Assembly: GCF_900186535.1 (NCBI RefSeq)
Contig: NZ_FYDE01000005.1
Location: 1,650,895 to 1,714,894 of the forward strand
Length of the DNA: 64,000 nucleotides
Direction: 5' to 3'
DNA from: Marasmitruncus massiliensis
GTDB taxonomy: Bacteria; Bacillota; Clostridia; Oscillospirales; Ruminococcaceae
Part shown: piece by piece, positions 25,745 through 34,764 of the stretch
Layout: every line of letters begins with the position of its first letter
How positions within the stretch are numbered: position 1 is the first letter of the stretch
Notes under the pieces: model-generated
Seen by the model: only the letters and a program-made list of their open reading frames with translations
The model's database searches: none
Told to the model about the DNA's origin: nothing
Made by a program: the position numbers and the translations under genes

Positions 25745-27064
25745 ATGAAAAAATTAATCGCATTATTGTTGACTTTGACGTTTTGTTTGCTTCTTGCGTC
25801 ATGCGGAACCAAAACAGAGCCAGAGGCAACAGTTCCGCCGGAGGTCAATTCCGCGAGCACGGATTCGGAAGAACCGACAGAGCTTGTATTCTGGACCATG
25901 TGGGACGGTGGTGACGTTACTGTTGCCAGTTTGATCTTTGATGAGTACAACCAAACCCATCCAGATGTACACATTGATTTCCAGCAGCAGGATTTTAACC
26001 AGTTTGCTACCAAACTTAAAACCGGCATGATGAGCGGACAAGGTCCTGACTTTGCCATTTCCTACATTGGCGGTTTTGTAACCGGTTTGCAGGCTGACGA
26101 TATGCTTGTGTCCATTAGCGGAGAAGCGGCGCGTCTGGGTGTAAATATTGATTTTGGCGGTTACACACCGGCCGCAATGGAGGCCGCAAAGGTGGACGGC
26201 GAATACTATGCGGTTCCCTGCGATAATTTGATCCGTGTTTTGATGTATAATAAAGAATTGCTTGCGGGAACCAGTGTGCTGAACGATGACGGCACTTTAA
26301 AGCTGGAGCCTGGATATGACAACTTCATGAACATGCTGGGGACCGCTGCCAAAGAAACAGGCATTGCGGATCCTCTGGCGCTTACCATGCGCCCGCCTCA
26401 GCTTGTGCTGGGCTGGCTCACAATGTATGAGCAACTCGGCGGGCATGACTTTATCGATCTTGAAAACCGCACCTGCGTTTTCGATGATGAGATTGCTGTG
26501 AAGGCGCTGACTGAATATCAGAAAATTTATGCAGATTACGTTCCGGAAAATCTCGCGCCACCCGCAGATCTGGATATGTTTAAGGCCGGCAAGCTTCCTT
26601 TCTATATTGACGGCTCCTGGAACGTAGCGGCTGCCGCAGATGCGCTTGGCGATGCGTTTGGCGTTACCACTTTCCCACAGCTGGGCGAGAAAAATGCACT
26701 TGTGACCACAAACCATGCATTCATTATTCCTAAAAATAGTGAAATGAGCGATGCAAAGACAAAAGCGATTCTTGAATTTATTAAATGGTGGGGCGAAAAC
26801 AATTACAGATGGTCTGAGGCCGGTCATCTGCCCGCTTATATTCCATCTACCGAAACCGAGGAATTTAAGAACATGCCGTGGCCGCAGTACTACAAATCCA
26901 CTTTAGGTGTGGCCGTGCCCATCTACACGATTCCTAATGCAAATCTGCATCAGATTGCAGAAGTAAGAGATCCCATCCAGCAGGGGATGCTGGGCACAAT
27001 CACACAGGAAGAAGCGGTCAAACAGGTAAAAGATAATTTGAATCAGCTCCTGCCCAATTTGTAA
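25745..27064 (+). CDS. Second CUT1 importer, substrate-binding lipoprotein
   Basis: An extracellular solute-binding protein of family 1, 439 residues. The signal peptide ends LLASC with the lipidated Cys20, and the mature part opens TELVFWTMWDGGD. ATG 25745 follows AGGAGG. It belongs with the two permeases that follow and shares an operator with the first CUT1 operon, so the two importers are probably induced together for related sugars. Confidence 0.93.
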   Translation: MKKLIALLLTLTFCLLLASCGTKTEPEATVPPEVNSASTDSEEPTELVFWTMWDGGDVTVASLIFDEYNQTHPDVHIDFQQQDFNQFATKLKTGMMSGQGPDFAISYIGGFVTGLQADDMLVSISGEAARLGVNIDFGGYTPAAMEAAKVDGEYYAVPCDNLIRVLMYNKELLAGTSVLNDDGTLKLEPGYDNFMNMLGTAAKETGIADPLALTMRPPQLVLGWLTMYEQLGGHDFIDLENRTCVFDDEIAVKALTEYQKIYADYVPENLAPPADLDMFKAGKLPFYIDGSWNVAAAADALGDAFGVTTFPQLGEKNALVTTNHAFIIPKNSEMSDAKTKAILEFIKWWGENNYRWSEAGHLPAYIPSTETEEFKNMPWPQYYKSTLGVAVPIYTIPNANLHQIAEVRDPIQQGMLGTITQEEAVKQVKDNLNQLLPNL

Positions 27065-27090
27065 TAGGGACATCGGCTTATAACTTGCTC

Positions 27091-27129
27091 CGGGAACAAC
27101 TTCCTGTATGGCGGTTGTTCCCGGTTTTT
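27091..27129 (+). terminator. Intercistronic terminator-like hairpin
   Basis: CGGGAACAAC (27091-27100) pairs with GTTGTTCCCG (27114-27123), followed by GTTTTTTAT. It is in the same place, after the binding-protein gene, as the hairpin in the first CUT1 operon. Confidence 0.75.
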
Positions 27130-27152
27130 TATCAAAGGGAGGAGACAAAAAA

Positions 27153-28070
27153 GTGCAAAAATCGACAACTTTGCCGGTGGCAGGCCGCAGCAGGCACTTT
27201 TACAAAGTGAAAGACTCAGCCATTGGCTATTTGTTTTTGCTGCCGTTTTTATTTTTTTATGCTGTGTTTAGTTTATACCCGATGGTGCAGGGATTTGTTA
27301 TTAGCTTTTTCAAGTGGAATATAACAGGCGCAAAAACCTTTGTTGGGATTGCCAATTACGCCAAACTGTTTCAGGATCCGGTTTTCTGGAAAGCCTTGAC
27401 GAATACGCTCGTGTATGTCTTTGTCTCGACGCCAATCTTCATGTTGGGTTCTCTCATCTTAGCGTTGATTGTAGATAGTAAAATGCTTCGGGGTAAAACG
27501 TTCGTTCGCTCTACGTTTTTTCTTCCTAACATACTTGCCGTATCAATTACAGCTGTAATATGGCTGAATATTTTTCAGCCTTACACGGGGCTTATGAATG
27601 CGGCCACACACGCCTTGGGCGTTAAAAATGAAATATTCTGGCTTAGCAACCTCAGCCTTGTATGGCCTTCTATCATTCTGGTAACCTTTTGGTGGAACAC
27701 AGGGTACTATATGCTCATCTATCTTGCGGGTCTGCAGGAGATCCCTGTCGAGCAGTACGAGGCTGCATCTATTGACGGAGCTACTGGATTTCAGCGTATT
27801 TGGCGTATTACCGTACCCTGCCTGAAGCGTACACATTTGCTTGTTCTTTTTCTTCAAGTAATTGCTTCCTTCAAAATATTTGGGCAGGTCTTTTTAATTA
27901 CGGAAGGAGGCCCCGGCGGCGCAAGCCGGACGCTTCTACAGTACATTTACGAGACGGGATTTACAACTTTCCAAATGGGGCAGGCATCTGCCGCATCTTT
28001 TATCCTGCTGGCGATTATCCTTATTGTCTCCTTATTTCAACTTAAAATTATGAATAAGCAGGAGGACTGA
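27153..28070 (+). CDS. Second CUT1 importer, permease (MalF-type)
   Basis: A 305-residue permease with six predicted helices and the EAA loop VEQYEAASIDGATGFQRIWRITVP. GTG 27153 follows GGGAGGAG at the proper distance, while the longer frame starts inside the hairpin. It is followed immediately by its partner permease. No ATPase gene accompanies it. Confidence 0.92.
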   Translation: MQKSTTLPVAGRSRHFYKVKDSAIGYLFLLPFLFFYAVFSLYPMVQGFVISFFKWNITGAKTFVGIANYAKLFQDPVFWKALTNTLVYVFVSTPIFMLGSLILALIVDSKMLRGKTFVRSTFFLPNILAVSITAVIWLNIFQPYTGLMNAATHALGVKNEIFWLSNLSLVWPSIILVTFWWNTGYYMLIYLAGLQEIPVEQYEAASIDGATGFQRIWRITVPCLKRTHLLVLFLQVIASFKIFGQVFLITEGGPGGASRTLLQYIYETGFTTFQMGQASAASFILLAIILIVSLFQLKIMNKQED

Positions 28071-28072
28071 CA

Positions 28073-28912
28073 GTGGAAAAAACTAATAAAAAGTTTTATA
28101 CGGAATGGCTGTTCAATCTGCTTACATATGGACTTTGCATCCTATGGCTTGTTCCGATTGTCTGGATGGCTGTTGTAACATTTAAGCCGGAATCGGTGGA
28201 TGTTACAAAGGTATCAAACTGGTTTCAGCCTCCGTTTACGCTGGAGAATGTCAAAGCGGTCCTCAATCATCCACAGGCGGATGTATTTCGATGGATTGCG
28301 AACAGTGCCATTATTTCCACGATTACCACATGTGGAGTTTTGCTGATATGCACTCTTGCCGCTTTTGCATTTTCACGCATTTCATTTCGAGGAAAAAATA
28401 TTTTGTTTATAGTTATCATGGCGGGGATGATGATTCCGCGTGAGGCTACACTTGTGCCACTTTACACACTATTCCAAAGTACAGGTATGCTAAACACAAG
28501 ATTTTCCCTCATTGCGCCTTCTCTTGCTGCGCCGTTTGCTATTATAATACTTAAAAACTTCTTTGACGGATTACCTAATGCGCTTTTTGAAGCGGCCCAA
28601 ATTGATGGCTGTGGCTGGTTTCGCACATGTTTTGGAATTGCAGCACCGCTATCAAAATCTGCCTTATCATCTTTGGCTATTCTCGTTTTCATGCAGAGCT
28701 GGAATGACTTTTTGTGGCCGTTTATTTCGATTACTAAACCAGAACTGGTAACAATCCCTGTCGGGCTTCCGGTTTTCCGTTCACAATATCTTACCGGTAT
28801 GGGGTTAACTATGGCGGCAGGTGCACTGCTTGCTGCTCCTATTATACTTGTTTTTATTGTTTTTCAAAAGAATATTGTGAAGGGAATTGCTTCTGCAGGC
28901 ATCAAAGGCTAA
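28073..28912 (+). CDS. Second CUT1 importer, permease (MalG-type)
   Basis: A 279-residue permease with the EAA loop NALFEAAQIDGCGWFRTCFGIAAP and the MalG-type C terminus VFQKNIVKGIASAGIKG. GTG 28073 has GCAGGAGG just upstream and lies two bases after the previous stop. Last recognisable gene of the operon. Confidence 0.92.
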   Translation: MEKTNKKFYTEWLFNLLTYGLCILWLVPIVWMAVVTFKPESVDVTKVSNWFQPPFTLENVKAVLNHPQADVFRWIANSAIISTITTCGVLLICTLAAFAFSRISFRGKNILFIVIMAGMMIPREATLVPLYTLFQSTGMLNTRFSLIAPSLAAPFAIIILKNFFDGLPNALFEAAQIDGCGWFRTCFGIAAPLSKSALSSLAILVFMQSWNDFLWPFISITKPELVTIPVGLPVFRSQYLTGMGLTMAAGALLAAPIILVFIVFQKNIVKGIASAGIKG

Positions 28913-29470
28913 CAAGTAGCACTAAAACAATTAGTAAAGGCACGCTTGTAGTTGTTTCGCAGAAGCTATTAATAATATCATTTAATCCCAATGAACGATG
29001 AACGAAGCAGTCAACGATTAAAGCTTAAACGCAGGGAAAGGATGGACCGATCGGTCTGATTCGCAATCCTGTCTACTATGTGTCCTGCAAAAATACCAAG
29101 AAGCTTCTGTTTCTCAAACCAGTCTACACTTTCAGCCTCATCTTGGCCAACCGCTATGGTAGATTTGTGAATGGCTCTGCAAAAATGATAAAAGAATTTG
29201 GATCGACAAATACAATAGATACGAAGAAAGTGCGTTTTCAGGATATGGAAACGCACTTTTTAGGTACGATTCGCTTTTTCCAGACCACCGAAACAAGGGC
29301 GAAAAGAAACGCTCACCGACCTGCAAAAAATACTGTTTATGTATATCCCCAGAAAATTTTTCCTCCTTGCCCGATAAGAAATCACGATTGATAAGGGCAG
29401 ATTTTTTTATTATTTTTCAGACACTACTCCAGATTTTACGCCACAATGTGAAAAAGAATGAAAGAGGCTA
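28913..29470. other. Intergenic region with an unidentified coding-like stretch and a hairpin
   Basis: About 560 bases without a recognisable gene. On the minus strand, 29011-29256 reads as open frame with a protein-like run (ESVDWFEKQKLLGIFAGHIV), which I cannot identify. A hairpin AAAGTGCGTTT (29227-29237)/AAACGCACTTT (29249-29259) with a following T run points right. The stretch may be gene debris. Confidence 0.35.
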
Positions 29471-29499
29471 TTGACATGTTGACTATAATTTTACATAAT
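29471..29499 (+). promoter_or_regulatory. Promoter of the second LacI gene
   Basis: TTGACA (29471-29476), a 17-base spacer and CATAAT (29494-29499). The operator at 29545 lies about 40 bases downstream of the expected start of transcription. Confidence 0.7.
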
Positions 29500-29544
29500 G
29501 ATATAGTTTAAATGCGATTAGTAAATAGACGTTTTTCGTTTAGT

Positions 29545-29560
29545 TTCGTTTAACAAACAA
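29545..29560. promoter_or_regulatory. Second LacI-type operator motif (copy 1 of 4)
   Basis: TTCGTTTAACAAACAA, in the leader of the second LacI gene, matches TTTGTTTAATAAACAA in 14 of 16 positions. The motif recurs at 30654, 30805 and 30839. Confidence 0.6.
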
Positions 29561-29582
29561 GGAAAAGCACGGGGGAAAGGAT

Positions 29583-30596
29583 ATGACGATAAGAGAGCTG
29601 GCCAAATTGATCGACGTTTCACCGGCTACGATTTCGATCGTTTTGAACAGGAAAAAGGGTGTCAGTGAAGAAACCCGCAAAAGGGTGCTTGAAGCGATAG
29701 AAACTCATCACTATATGCCGTCGGTTCAAAAAGTCGGCAAAACAAAAAGCGTGCTTTTGATGAAATACTGCAAAAGCGGTATGTTCGTGGAAGAAAACCA
29801 GGGTTTTATTTCTATGATCATCGATTCTATTGAGGAGCAACTGCGCATGGAGCATCTCGGTATGACCATGATGGTGGCAAAAACCGAGCTGAAAGCAGCC
29901 TTGAATGCGATCGATTACAGCAAATACTGCGGTATGATCGTCATTGCGACCGAGATCATGGAGGATAGTTACAGTGTGCTGCAAAGTATTCCCATCCCGT
30001 TCGTTGTAGTGGACAATACGGTGCCTAATTACGGGTACAACAGCGTTTGTATGAACAATTACGAAAATGTCTGGATGGCGCTGCAATATTGCCGGGAATG
30101 CGGCCATACCGAGATTGGCTATCTGGGAAGTATCTCCGACACCGAGAACTTCAAAGCGCGTTGCAAGGCATTCCGGATGTATGTCCCGGAATTCGGATTC
30201 CACTTTGATGAAAAATGGGAATTTCGTGTCACCCCAACGATGCTGGGCGCACATGACGATTTTATGAGCATCCTGGAAAAGAAGCCGGAACTGCCCTCCT
30301 GCTTTTTTGCGGAGAATGATACCATTGCCCTCGGCGTAATGAAGGCAATGAAGGAGGAGGGGTATAAGATTCCGCGCGATATTTCAATTATTGGGTTTGA
30401 TGATATTCCCTATGCTTCCATCAGCTCACCGACGCTCACAACGGTACATGTGCAGCGGAACATCATGGGCAAGCAGTCGGTGTTCCAGCTGTTGCAGCTG
30501 ATGGCGGACCCAAGGTTCAACCCGATAAAAACACGAATCACCGGCCGCCTTATGGTGCGCGACAGCGTAAAAGATCTGCGAAACAGCGAAAATTGA
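29583..30596 (+). CDS. LacI-family transcriptional regulator
   Basis: A 337-residue regulator. The HTH reads TIRELAKLIDVSPATISIVLNRKKGVSEETR, the effector domain is of the periplasmic-binding-protein type, and DISIIGFDDIPYASISSPTLTTV is conserved near the C terminus. ATG 29583 follows GGGGGAAAGG. It is transcribed in the direction of the long sugar operon, but a strong terminator separates them. The repeated TTTGTTTAATAAACAA sites upstream of itself and in the operon promoter suggest that it represses both. The effector is likely the operon's sugar or its phosphate. Confidence 0.93.
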   Translation: MTIRELAKLIDVSPATISIVLNRKKGVSEETRKRVLEAIETHHYMPSVQKVGKTKSVLLMKYCKSGMFVEENQGFISMIIDSIEEQLRMEHLGMTMMVAKTELKAALNAIDYSKYCGMIVIATEIMEDSYSVLQSIPIPFVVVDNTVPNYGYNSVCMNNYENVWMALQYCRECGHTEIGYLGSISDTENFKARCKAFRMYVPEFGFHFDEKWEFRVTPTMLGAHDDFMSILEKKPELPSCFFAENDTIALGVMKAMKEEGYKIPRDISIIGFDDIPYASISSPTLTTVHVQRNIMGKQSVFQLLQLMADPRFNPIKTRITGRLMVRDSVKDLRNSEN

Positions 30597-30610
30597 ATAC
30601 CATAAGTTTT

Positions 30611-30657
30611 AAGATAGCCTAAATCGCTTTTAAGCGATTTAGGCTATCTTCTTTTTG
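30611..30657 (+). terminator. Terminator of the second LacI gene
   Basis: A 19-base perfect inverted repeat, AAGATAGCCTAAATCGCTT (30611-30629) and its complement (30632-30650), is followed by CTTTTTG. Confidence 0.85.
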
Positions 30658-30669
30658 TTTAATAAACAT
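30654..30669. promoter_or_regulatory. Second operator motif (copy 2)
   Basis: TTTGTTTAATAAACAT matches the motif in 15 of 16 positions. It lies just after the lacI terminator and about 150 bases upstream of the operon promoter, a position suited to an auxiliary looping site. Confidence 0.6.
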
Positions 30670-30780
30670 AAAGCTTAATGATGAATTATGTTATTTGTAA
30701 AAAAGTGCTCATAGCAATGGACAAATCTACCAAAAAATCAAAAATCATCTGGCTAAAACGGTGAAATAAACTAAATCTTA

Positions 30781-30809
30781 TTGACAAGTTAAGGAAATAG
30801 TCGTATTGT
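30781..30809 (+). promoter_or_regulatory. Promoter of the DHAP-shunt-like operon
   Basis: TTGACA (30781-30786), a 17-base spacer and TATTGT (30804-30809). The -10 box is embedded in an operator copy. Confidence 0.7.
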
Positions 30810-30820
30810 TTACCAAACGG
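30805..30820. promoter_or_regulatory. Second operator motif (copy 3, over -10)
   Basis: ATTGTTTACCAAACGG is the weakest copy (11 of 16 positions) but keeps the GTTTA..AAAC core. It overlaps the -10 box. Confidence 0.5.
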
Positions 30821-30838
30821 AACCTATATGTTCCAACG

Positions 30839-30854
30839 ATTGTTTAATAAACAA
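30839..30854. promoter_or_regulatory. Second operator motif (copy 4, at the ribosome site)
   Basis: ATTGTTTAATAAACAA matches in 15 of 16 positions and includes the perfect palindrome TTGTTTAATAAACAA. It lies about 30 bases after the expected transcription start and runs into the AAAGGAGG of the binding-protein gene. Confidence 0.65.
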
Positions 30855-30872
30855 AGGAGGAAAAGACGTTTT

Positions 30873-32072
30873 ATGAGGAATTTTAAAAGGATTATCAGCC
30901 TGATTATTGTGGCGGCCATGGCGGTCTCGATGCTAACTGCCTGCGGCGGCACCACCGCGTCGCCCGCACCCGCATCCGCACCCTCAACATCTTCACAGGG
31001 CAGCTCCGCCCCGGCGGCCCCCACTGCTTCTGCGGATAACCCGGTACAAGGCAAGAAGGTAGCCTACATTATGCTGCTTCCTTCGGCAACCATCTTCCAG
31101 ATGTGGAAGGATTCCTGCGCAAAGCTGTGTGATTCGCTTGGCGTTCAGTTTGACTTCTTCTTCTGCGATGGCGACTTCAATAAGTGGCAGGATACCATCC
31201 GTACTTGTGCATCCGCAGGGTACGACGGTTTGCTGGTCAGCCACGGCAACCAGGATGGTTCCTATGTCTTCCTGAAAGAGATCACGGAACAGTACCCCGA
31301 CCTGAAGATCGCCACGTTTGATACCCAGTTCTATACTGACGGCGCGTACCAGAAGATTCCCGGCATAACCCAGATGTTCCAGCAGGATCAATCTCTTGTC
31401 ACCGTTCTGCTGGACCAGATGGTCGAAAAATATGGCGAAGGTGTTCGCCTCATCAAGGTTTGGAGAGGCCCGAACTACAACAGCCCGTTCGATCGCCGCG
31501 AAGTAGGCTGGCAAGAGTATGAAAAGGCCGGCAAGATCAAAACTGTCGGAGAGATCCAGCCGCTGCAGGATTCTGTAGATTCTGCCAATACCGTTACTGC
31601 GGCTTATCTGCAAAGCGTCAAGCGCGAAGATGTGGACGGCATCATTGCCTACTATGATATGTATGGTCAGGGCGTTTACAATGCGATCATCGAAAATGAC
31701 AATTTCAACGGCAAAAATGGTGAAGCCCTGCCGATGGCCTCCGTTGATATCGATCCGGTTGACGTAACCAATATGCAGACCAATCCCGAGATCTGGTCCG
31801 CGGCAGGCACCACTGACTGGACCATGAACGGCCAGATTGGAATGCGCATTCTGCTGCTGGAGCTGGCTGGCGAGTATGACAAAATCTACGACCCCGCGAC
31901 AGGTAAGACCGGTGTGGATGTCGTTGAAGTTCCCGGCACTGCCGTTAAAGCAACCGATCTTAAACCGGATTCTACGGTGGAGAACCTCGGAGATGTGGCG
32001 GGAGAAACCTATGGAAACCTCGATTATCTGTCCGAAGCGGCATGGATGCCGAAAGAACTGCTTTACAAATAA
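30873..32072 (+). CDS. CUT2 sugar importer, substrate-binding lipoprotein
   Basis: A 399-residue binding protein of the RbsB type. The signal peptide ends MLTAC with the lipidated Cys24, then an Ala/Ser/Pro linker, then VQGKKVAYIMLLPSATIFQMW and GYDGLLVSHGN typical of periplasmic sugar-binding domains. ATG 30873 follows AAAGGAGG. It is larger than RbsB (about 300 residues). It is the first gene of the long sugar operon and would capture the monosaccharide (by context a pentose derivative) for the ATPase and permease that follow. Confidence 0.9.
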   Translation: MRNFKRIISLIIVAAMAVSMLTACGGTTASPAPASAPSTSSQGSSAPAAPTASADNPVQGKKVAYIMLLPSATIFQMWKDSCAKLCDSLGVQFDFFFCDGDFNKWQDTIRTCASAGYDGLLVSHGNQDGSYVFLKEITEQYPDLKIATFDTQFYTDGAYQKIPGITQMFQQDQSLVTVLLDQMVEKYGEGVRLIKVWRGPNYNSPFDRREVGWQEYEKAGKIKTVGEIQPLQDSVDSANTVTAAYLQSVKREDVDGIIAYYDMYGQGVYNAIIENDNFNGKNGEALPMASVDIDPVDVTNMQTNPEIWSAAGTTDWTMNGQIGMRILLLELAGEYDKIYDPATGKTGVDVVEVPGTAVKATDLKPDSTVENLGDVAGETYGNLDYLSEAAWMPKELLYK

Positions 32073-32135
32073 GGGAAAGGTATAAAAGCAGAGCTTGCTT
32101 TTGACGTCAGGATCCAAGGGAATGTGTCTGACACA

Positions 32136-32170
32136 GGAAACGTCGGGTTTTGCTCCGACGTTTCCTTTTT
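32136..32170 (+). terminator. Intercistronic terminator-like hairpin
   Basis: GGAAACGTCGG (32136-32146) pairs with CCGACGTTTCC (32154-32164), followed by six Ts. It lies between the binding-protein and ATPase genes, again directly after a binding-protein gene. Confidence 0.8.
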
Positions 32171-32202
32171 TAGAACTGACTTTAACTGAAAAGAGGAACT
32201 CT

Positions 32203-33741
32203 ATGGACCGAATTAAACTTGAGACGAGGCATATCTCGATAGAATTTCCCGGTGTCAAAGCGCTCGACGACATCAATTTTTCAGTATCAACCGGAGAGAT
32301 ACGCGCAGTCGTCGGAGCCAACGGCGCCGGAAAATCTACTTTGATGAAGGTGCTGGCGGGTGCAAACCCATCCTATACCGGCGAAGTGCTGCTGAACGGT
32401 GAAAAAGTCCAACTGAGGACGCCGGTCGATGCAAAAAAGCTTGGGATCCAGATAGTCTATCAAGAAGTGGATACCGCGCTGTATCCTACCTTATCCGTTG
32501 CAGAAAACATTGTTCAGAACGATATGCTCATGGGTACAAGCGGATACATTGTAGACTGGAGAAAGGTTTATAAGCAGGGGCGGTCGGCGCTGGACAAATT
32601 GCATATCAGCCGCGAGCAGATCGACGAGCACGCACTGGTCCAGAACCTGTCTTTGGCGCAAAAGCAGATGGTGCTTATCGCCAAGGCGCTGCAGGCGCGG
32701 TGCAGCTTTTTGATTCTGGATGAACCGACTGCACCGCTGAGCAATACCGAAACCGAAGAGCTGTTCAGGGTTGTCCGTTATTTGCACAAGACGGAGAATA
32801 TCGCAATTCTTTTCATCTCACACCGCCTGTACGAGATACTGGAGATCTGCGAAAACTATACGGTTATGCGTAATGGTAAGCTGATCGGCAGTGCGCCGGT
32901 CATCCCGGAGACGACGACCAAAGAGATCGTGGAAAAGATGCTGGGCCGCAAGTTTGAAGAGAACTTCCCGAAAGAGAAGTGCAACATAGAGGATACGCTG
33001 TTTGAGGTGGAGCATCTGTCCGGTGCGGATGGCAAGGTGAAAGACGTTTCGCTGTACGTTAGGAGAGGTGAGATCGTCGGTATCGCCGGTCTGGTCGGCG
33101 CGGGGAAATCCGAACTTTGCAAAACGATTTTCGGCGCTTATAAAAAGACTCACGGCAGACTGATGATGAAAGGCAAAGTGTTGAGGATCGCAAGCCCATC
33201 CGACGCCGTGAAACAGCGTATGGCCCTGGTGCCGGAAGAGCGCCGCAAAGAGGGCGTGCTGGTCAACGAAAACGTCAGCTTCAACCTGTCTGTCAACTGC
33301 CTGTCAAAGTTCTGCATCGCTTCTTTTATTAATAACAGGCGGGTAAACGAGAACGCCAGAGCCTATGTGGCGGACTTGGGGATCACAACCCCGTCCATCA
33401 GGCAGATGGTCCGCAACCTTTCGGGCGGGAACCAGCAGAAGGTGGCCGTGGGCAAATGGCTCGCGTCAGATTGCGACCTCTACATCTTCGACGAACCGAC
33501 CAAGGGCGTCGACGTCGGCGCAAAGCAGGATATTTTCCATTTGATCAATGAGATCGCAAAGCAGGGGAACGGTGTGATCTATGCTTCCTGCGAAAATTCA
33601 GAGCTTTTATCCCTGACGGATCGAATGTATGTGATGTACAACGGAGCAGTAATGGCGGAATTGGAAACCGCAAAAACAACAGAAGACGAGATCATGAACT
33701 ATTCTGTTGGCGGTAGGGTCGATCAGTGCCTGAATGTATAA
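32203..33741 (+). CDS. CUT2 sugar importer, tandem ATP-binding protein
   Basis: An RbsA/MglA-type protein of 512 residues with two fused nucleotide-binding domains. In the first, Walker A is GANGAGKST, the Q-loop YQEVD, the signature NLSLAQKQM, and Walker B LILDEPTAPLS. In the second, a weaker Walker A GLVGAGKSE, the signature LSGGNQQK and IFDEPTKGVD. ATG 32203 has AGAGGAA upstream. An earlier in-frame TTG would lie before the hairpin and is not used. It energises the permease that follows. Confidence 0.95.
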   Translation: MDRIKLETRHISIEFPGVKALDDINFSVSTGEIRAVVGANGAGKSTLMKVLAGANPSYTGEVLLNGEKVQLRTPVDAKKLGIQIVYQEVDTALYPTLSVAENIVQNDMLMGTSGYIVDWRKVYKQGRSALDKLHISREQIDEHALVQNLSLAQKQMVLIAKALQARCSFLILDEPTAPLSNTETEELFRVVRYLHKTENIAILFISHRLYEILEICENYTVMRNGKLIGSAPVIPETTTKEIVEKMLGRKFEENFPKEKCNIEDTLFEVEHLSGADGKVKDVSLYVRRGEIVGIAGLVGAGKSELCKTIFGAYKKTHGRLMMKGKVLRIASPSDAVKQRMALVPEERRKEGVLVNENVSFNLSVNCLSKFCIASFINNRRVNENARAYVADLGITTPSIRQMVRNLSGGNQQKVAVGKWLASDCDLYIFDEPTKGVDVGAKQDIFHLINEIAKQGNGVIYASCENSELLSLTDRMYVMYNGAVMAELETAKTTEDEIMNYSVGGRVDQCLNV

Positions 33742-33761
33742 ACGGGAGGAATAGGGTAGTT

Positions 33762-34751
33762 ATGATTAAGCAAAAAAATTCAATACAGAGTGTGACAAAA
33801 TTTCTGGTAAACTGGGCGGCAGTTTTGTCCCTCATCGCCTGCTTTATCGCATTCTCGGCCATCAAGGGCAGTGCCTTCATGTCAGGCAGCAATATGGTCA
33901 ATATTTTACGGGCAATGGCAATCAATACCGTGTTTGGCATTGCGGCTACCATGACCATGGCACCGGACGGCTTTGATATGTCCGCCGGCACGCTGGCAAG
34001 CTGCTCTGCGTATGTATTCGTGTCCTCCTACCTCTGGTTTGGGCAGTCGCTGGGCATGTCCATCATCATCTGCATCCTGGTCACGTTGCTGATGTACCAG
34101 CTCACGATGTTCTTAATTCTGATCTGCAAGATTCCCGACATGCTGGCGACCTGCGCGCTGATGTTCGTACATCAGGGCCTGGGCCAGTGGTATATCGGCG
34201 GCGGCGCGGTTTCTACCGGTATGAAGGCCCCCTGGGGCGCGGCCCCGGTGCGTACCACCCTGTCAGATTCCTTTTCCGCCGTCGGCCGCGCGCCTTGGAT
34301 TATCATCATCATGCTGGGCTGTGTGCTGGTGGCGTATCTGTTTTTGAACTTTACCAAGCACGGCCGGTACCTGTATGCTATGGGCGGAAACCGTGAGGCG
34401 GCCAAACTCTCCGGTATCAATGTTAAAAAGTATCGTTATCTGGCCGGCATGCTTACAGCTGTATTCATTGCCATCGGTGGCATTCTGGTCGCATCCCGCG
34501 GCAGCTCGGCCCAGGTTATGTGCTGTGACAACTACCTGATGCCTTCTCTGGCGGCGGTCTTTGTCGGCCGTACTGTGGGCGGCGCGGAAAAACCCAACGC
34601 GCTCGGCACCATGATCGGCTCGATGCTGGTTTCTACTCTGGAGAACGGCCTTACCATCTGTGCCGTGCCGTTCTATGTATTGCCCGCAGTGAAAGGTGCA
34701 GTGCTGGCGCTTGCGCTGGTCGCAGCTTATGCATCCAAAAAAGAGAATTGA
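33762..34751 (+). CDS. CUT2 sugar importer, permease
   Basis: A 329-residue RbsC-type permease with about eight to ten hydrophobic segments. It has the characteristic YAMGGNREAAKLSGINVKKYR cytoplasmic loop, and PSLAAVFVGRTVGGAEKPNA near the C terminus. ATG 33762 follows GGGAGG. It lacks some of the polar glycine-rich central motif of RbsC (DLSVG is DMSAG here). Works with the binding protein and ATPase upstream. Confidence 0.93.
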   Translation: MIKQKNSIQSVTKFLVNWAAVLSLIACFIAFSAIKGSAFMSGSNMVNILRAMAINTVFGIAATMTMAPDGFDMSAGTLASCSAYVFVSSYLWFGQSLGMSIIICILVTLLMYQLTMFLILICKIPDMLATCALMFVHQGLGQWYIGGGAVSTGMKAPWGAAPVRTTLSDSFSAVGRAPWIIIIMLGCVLVAYLFLNFTKHGRYLYAMGGNREAAKLSGINVKKYRYLAGMLTAVFIAIGGILVASRGSSAQVMCCDNYLMPSLAAVFVGRTVGGAEKPNALGTMIGSMLVSTLENGLTICAVPFYVLPAVKGAVLALALVAAYASKKEN

Positions 34752-34764
34752 GGAGGAATGAACG

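Noticed and set aside
30993-32321. Minus-strand open frame of 442 codons
   Set aside because: Antisense to the binding-protein gene; no family features and it would cross the intercistronic hairpin.
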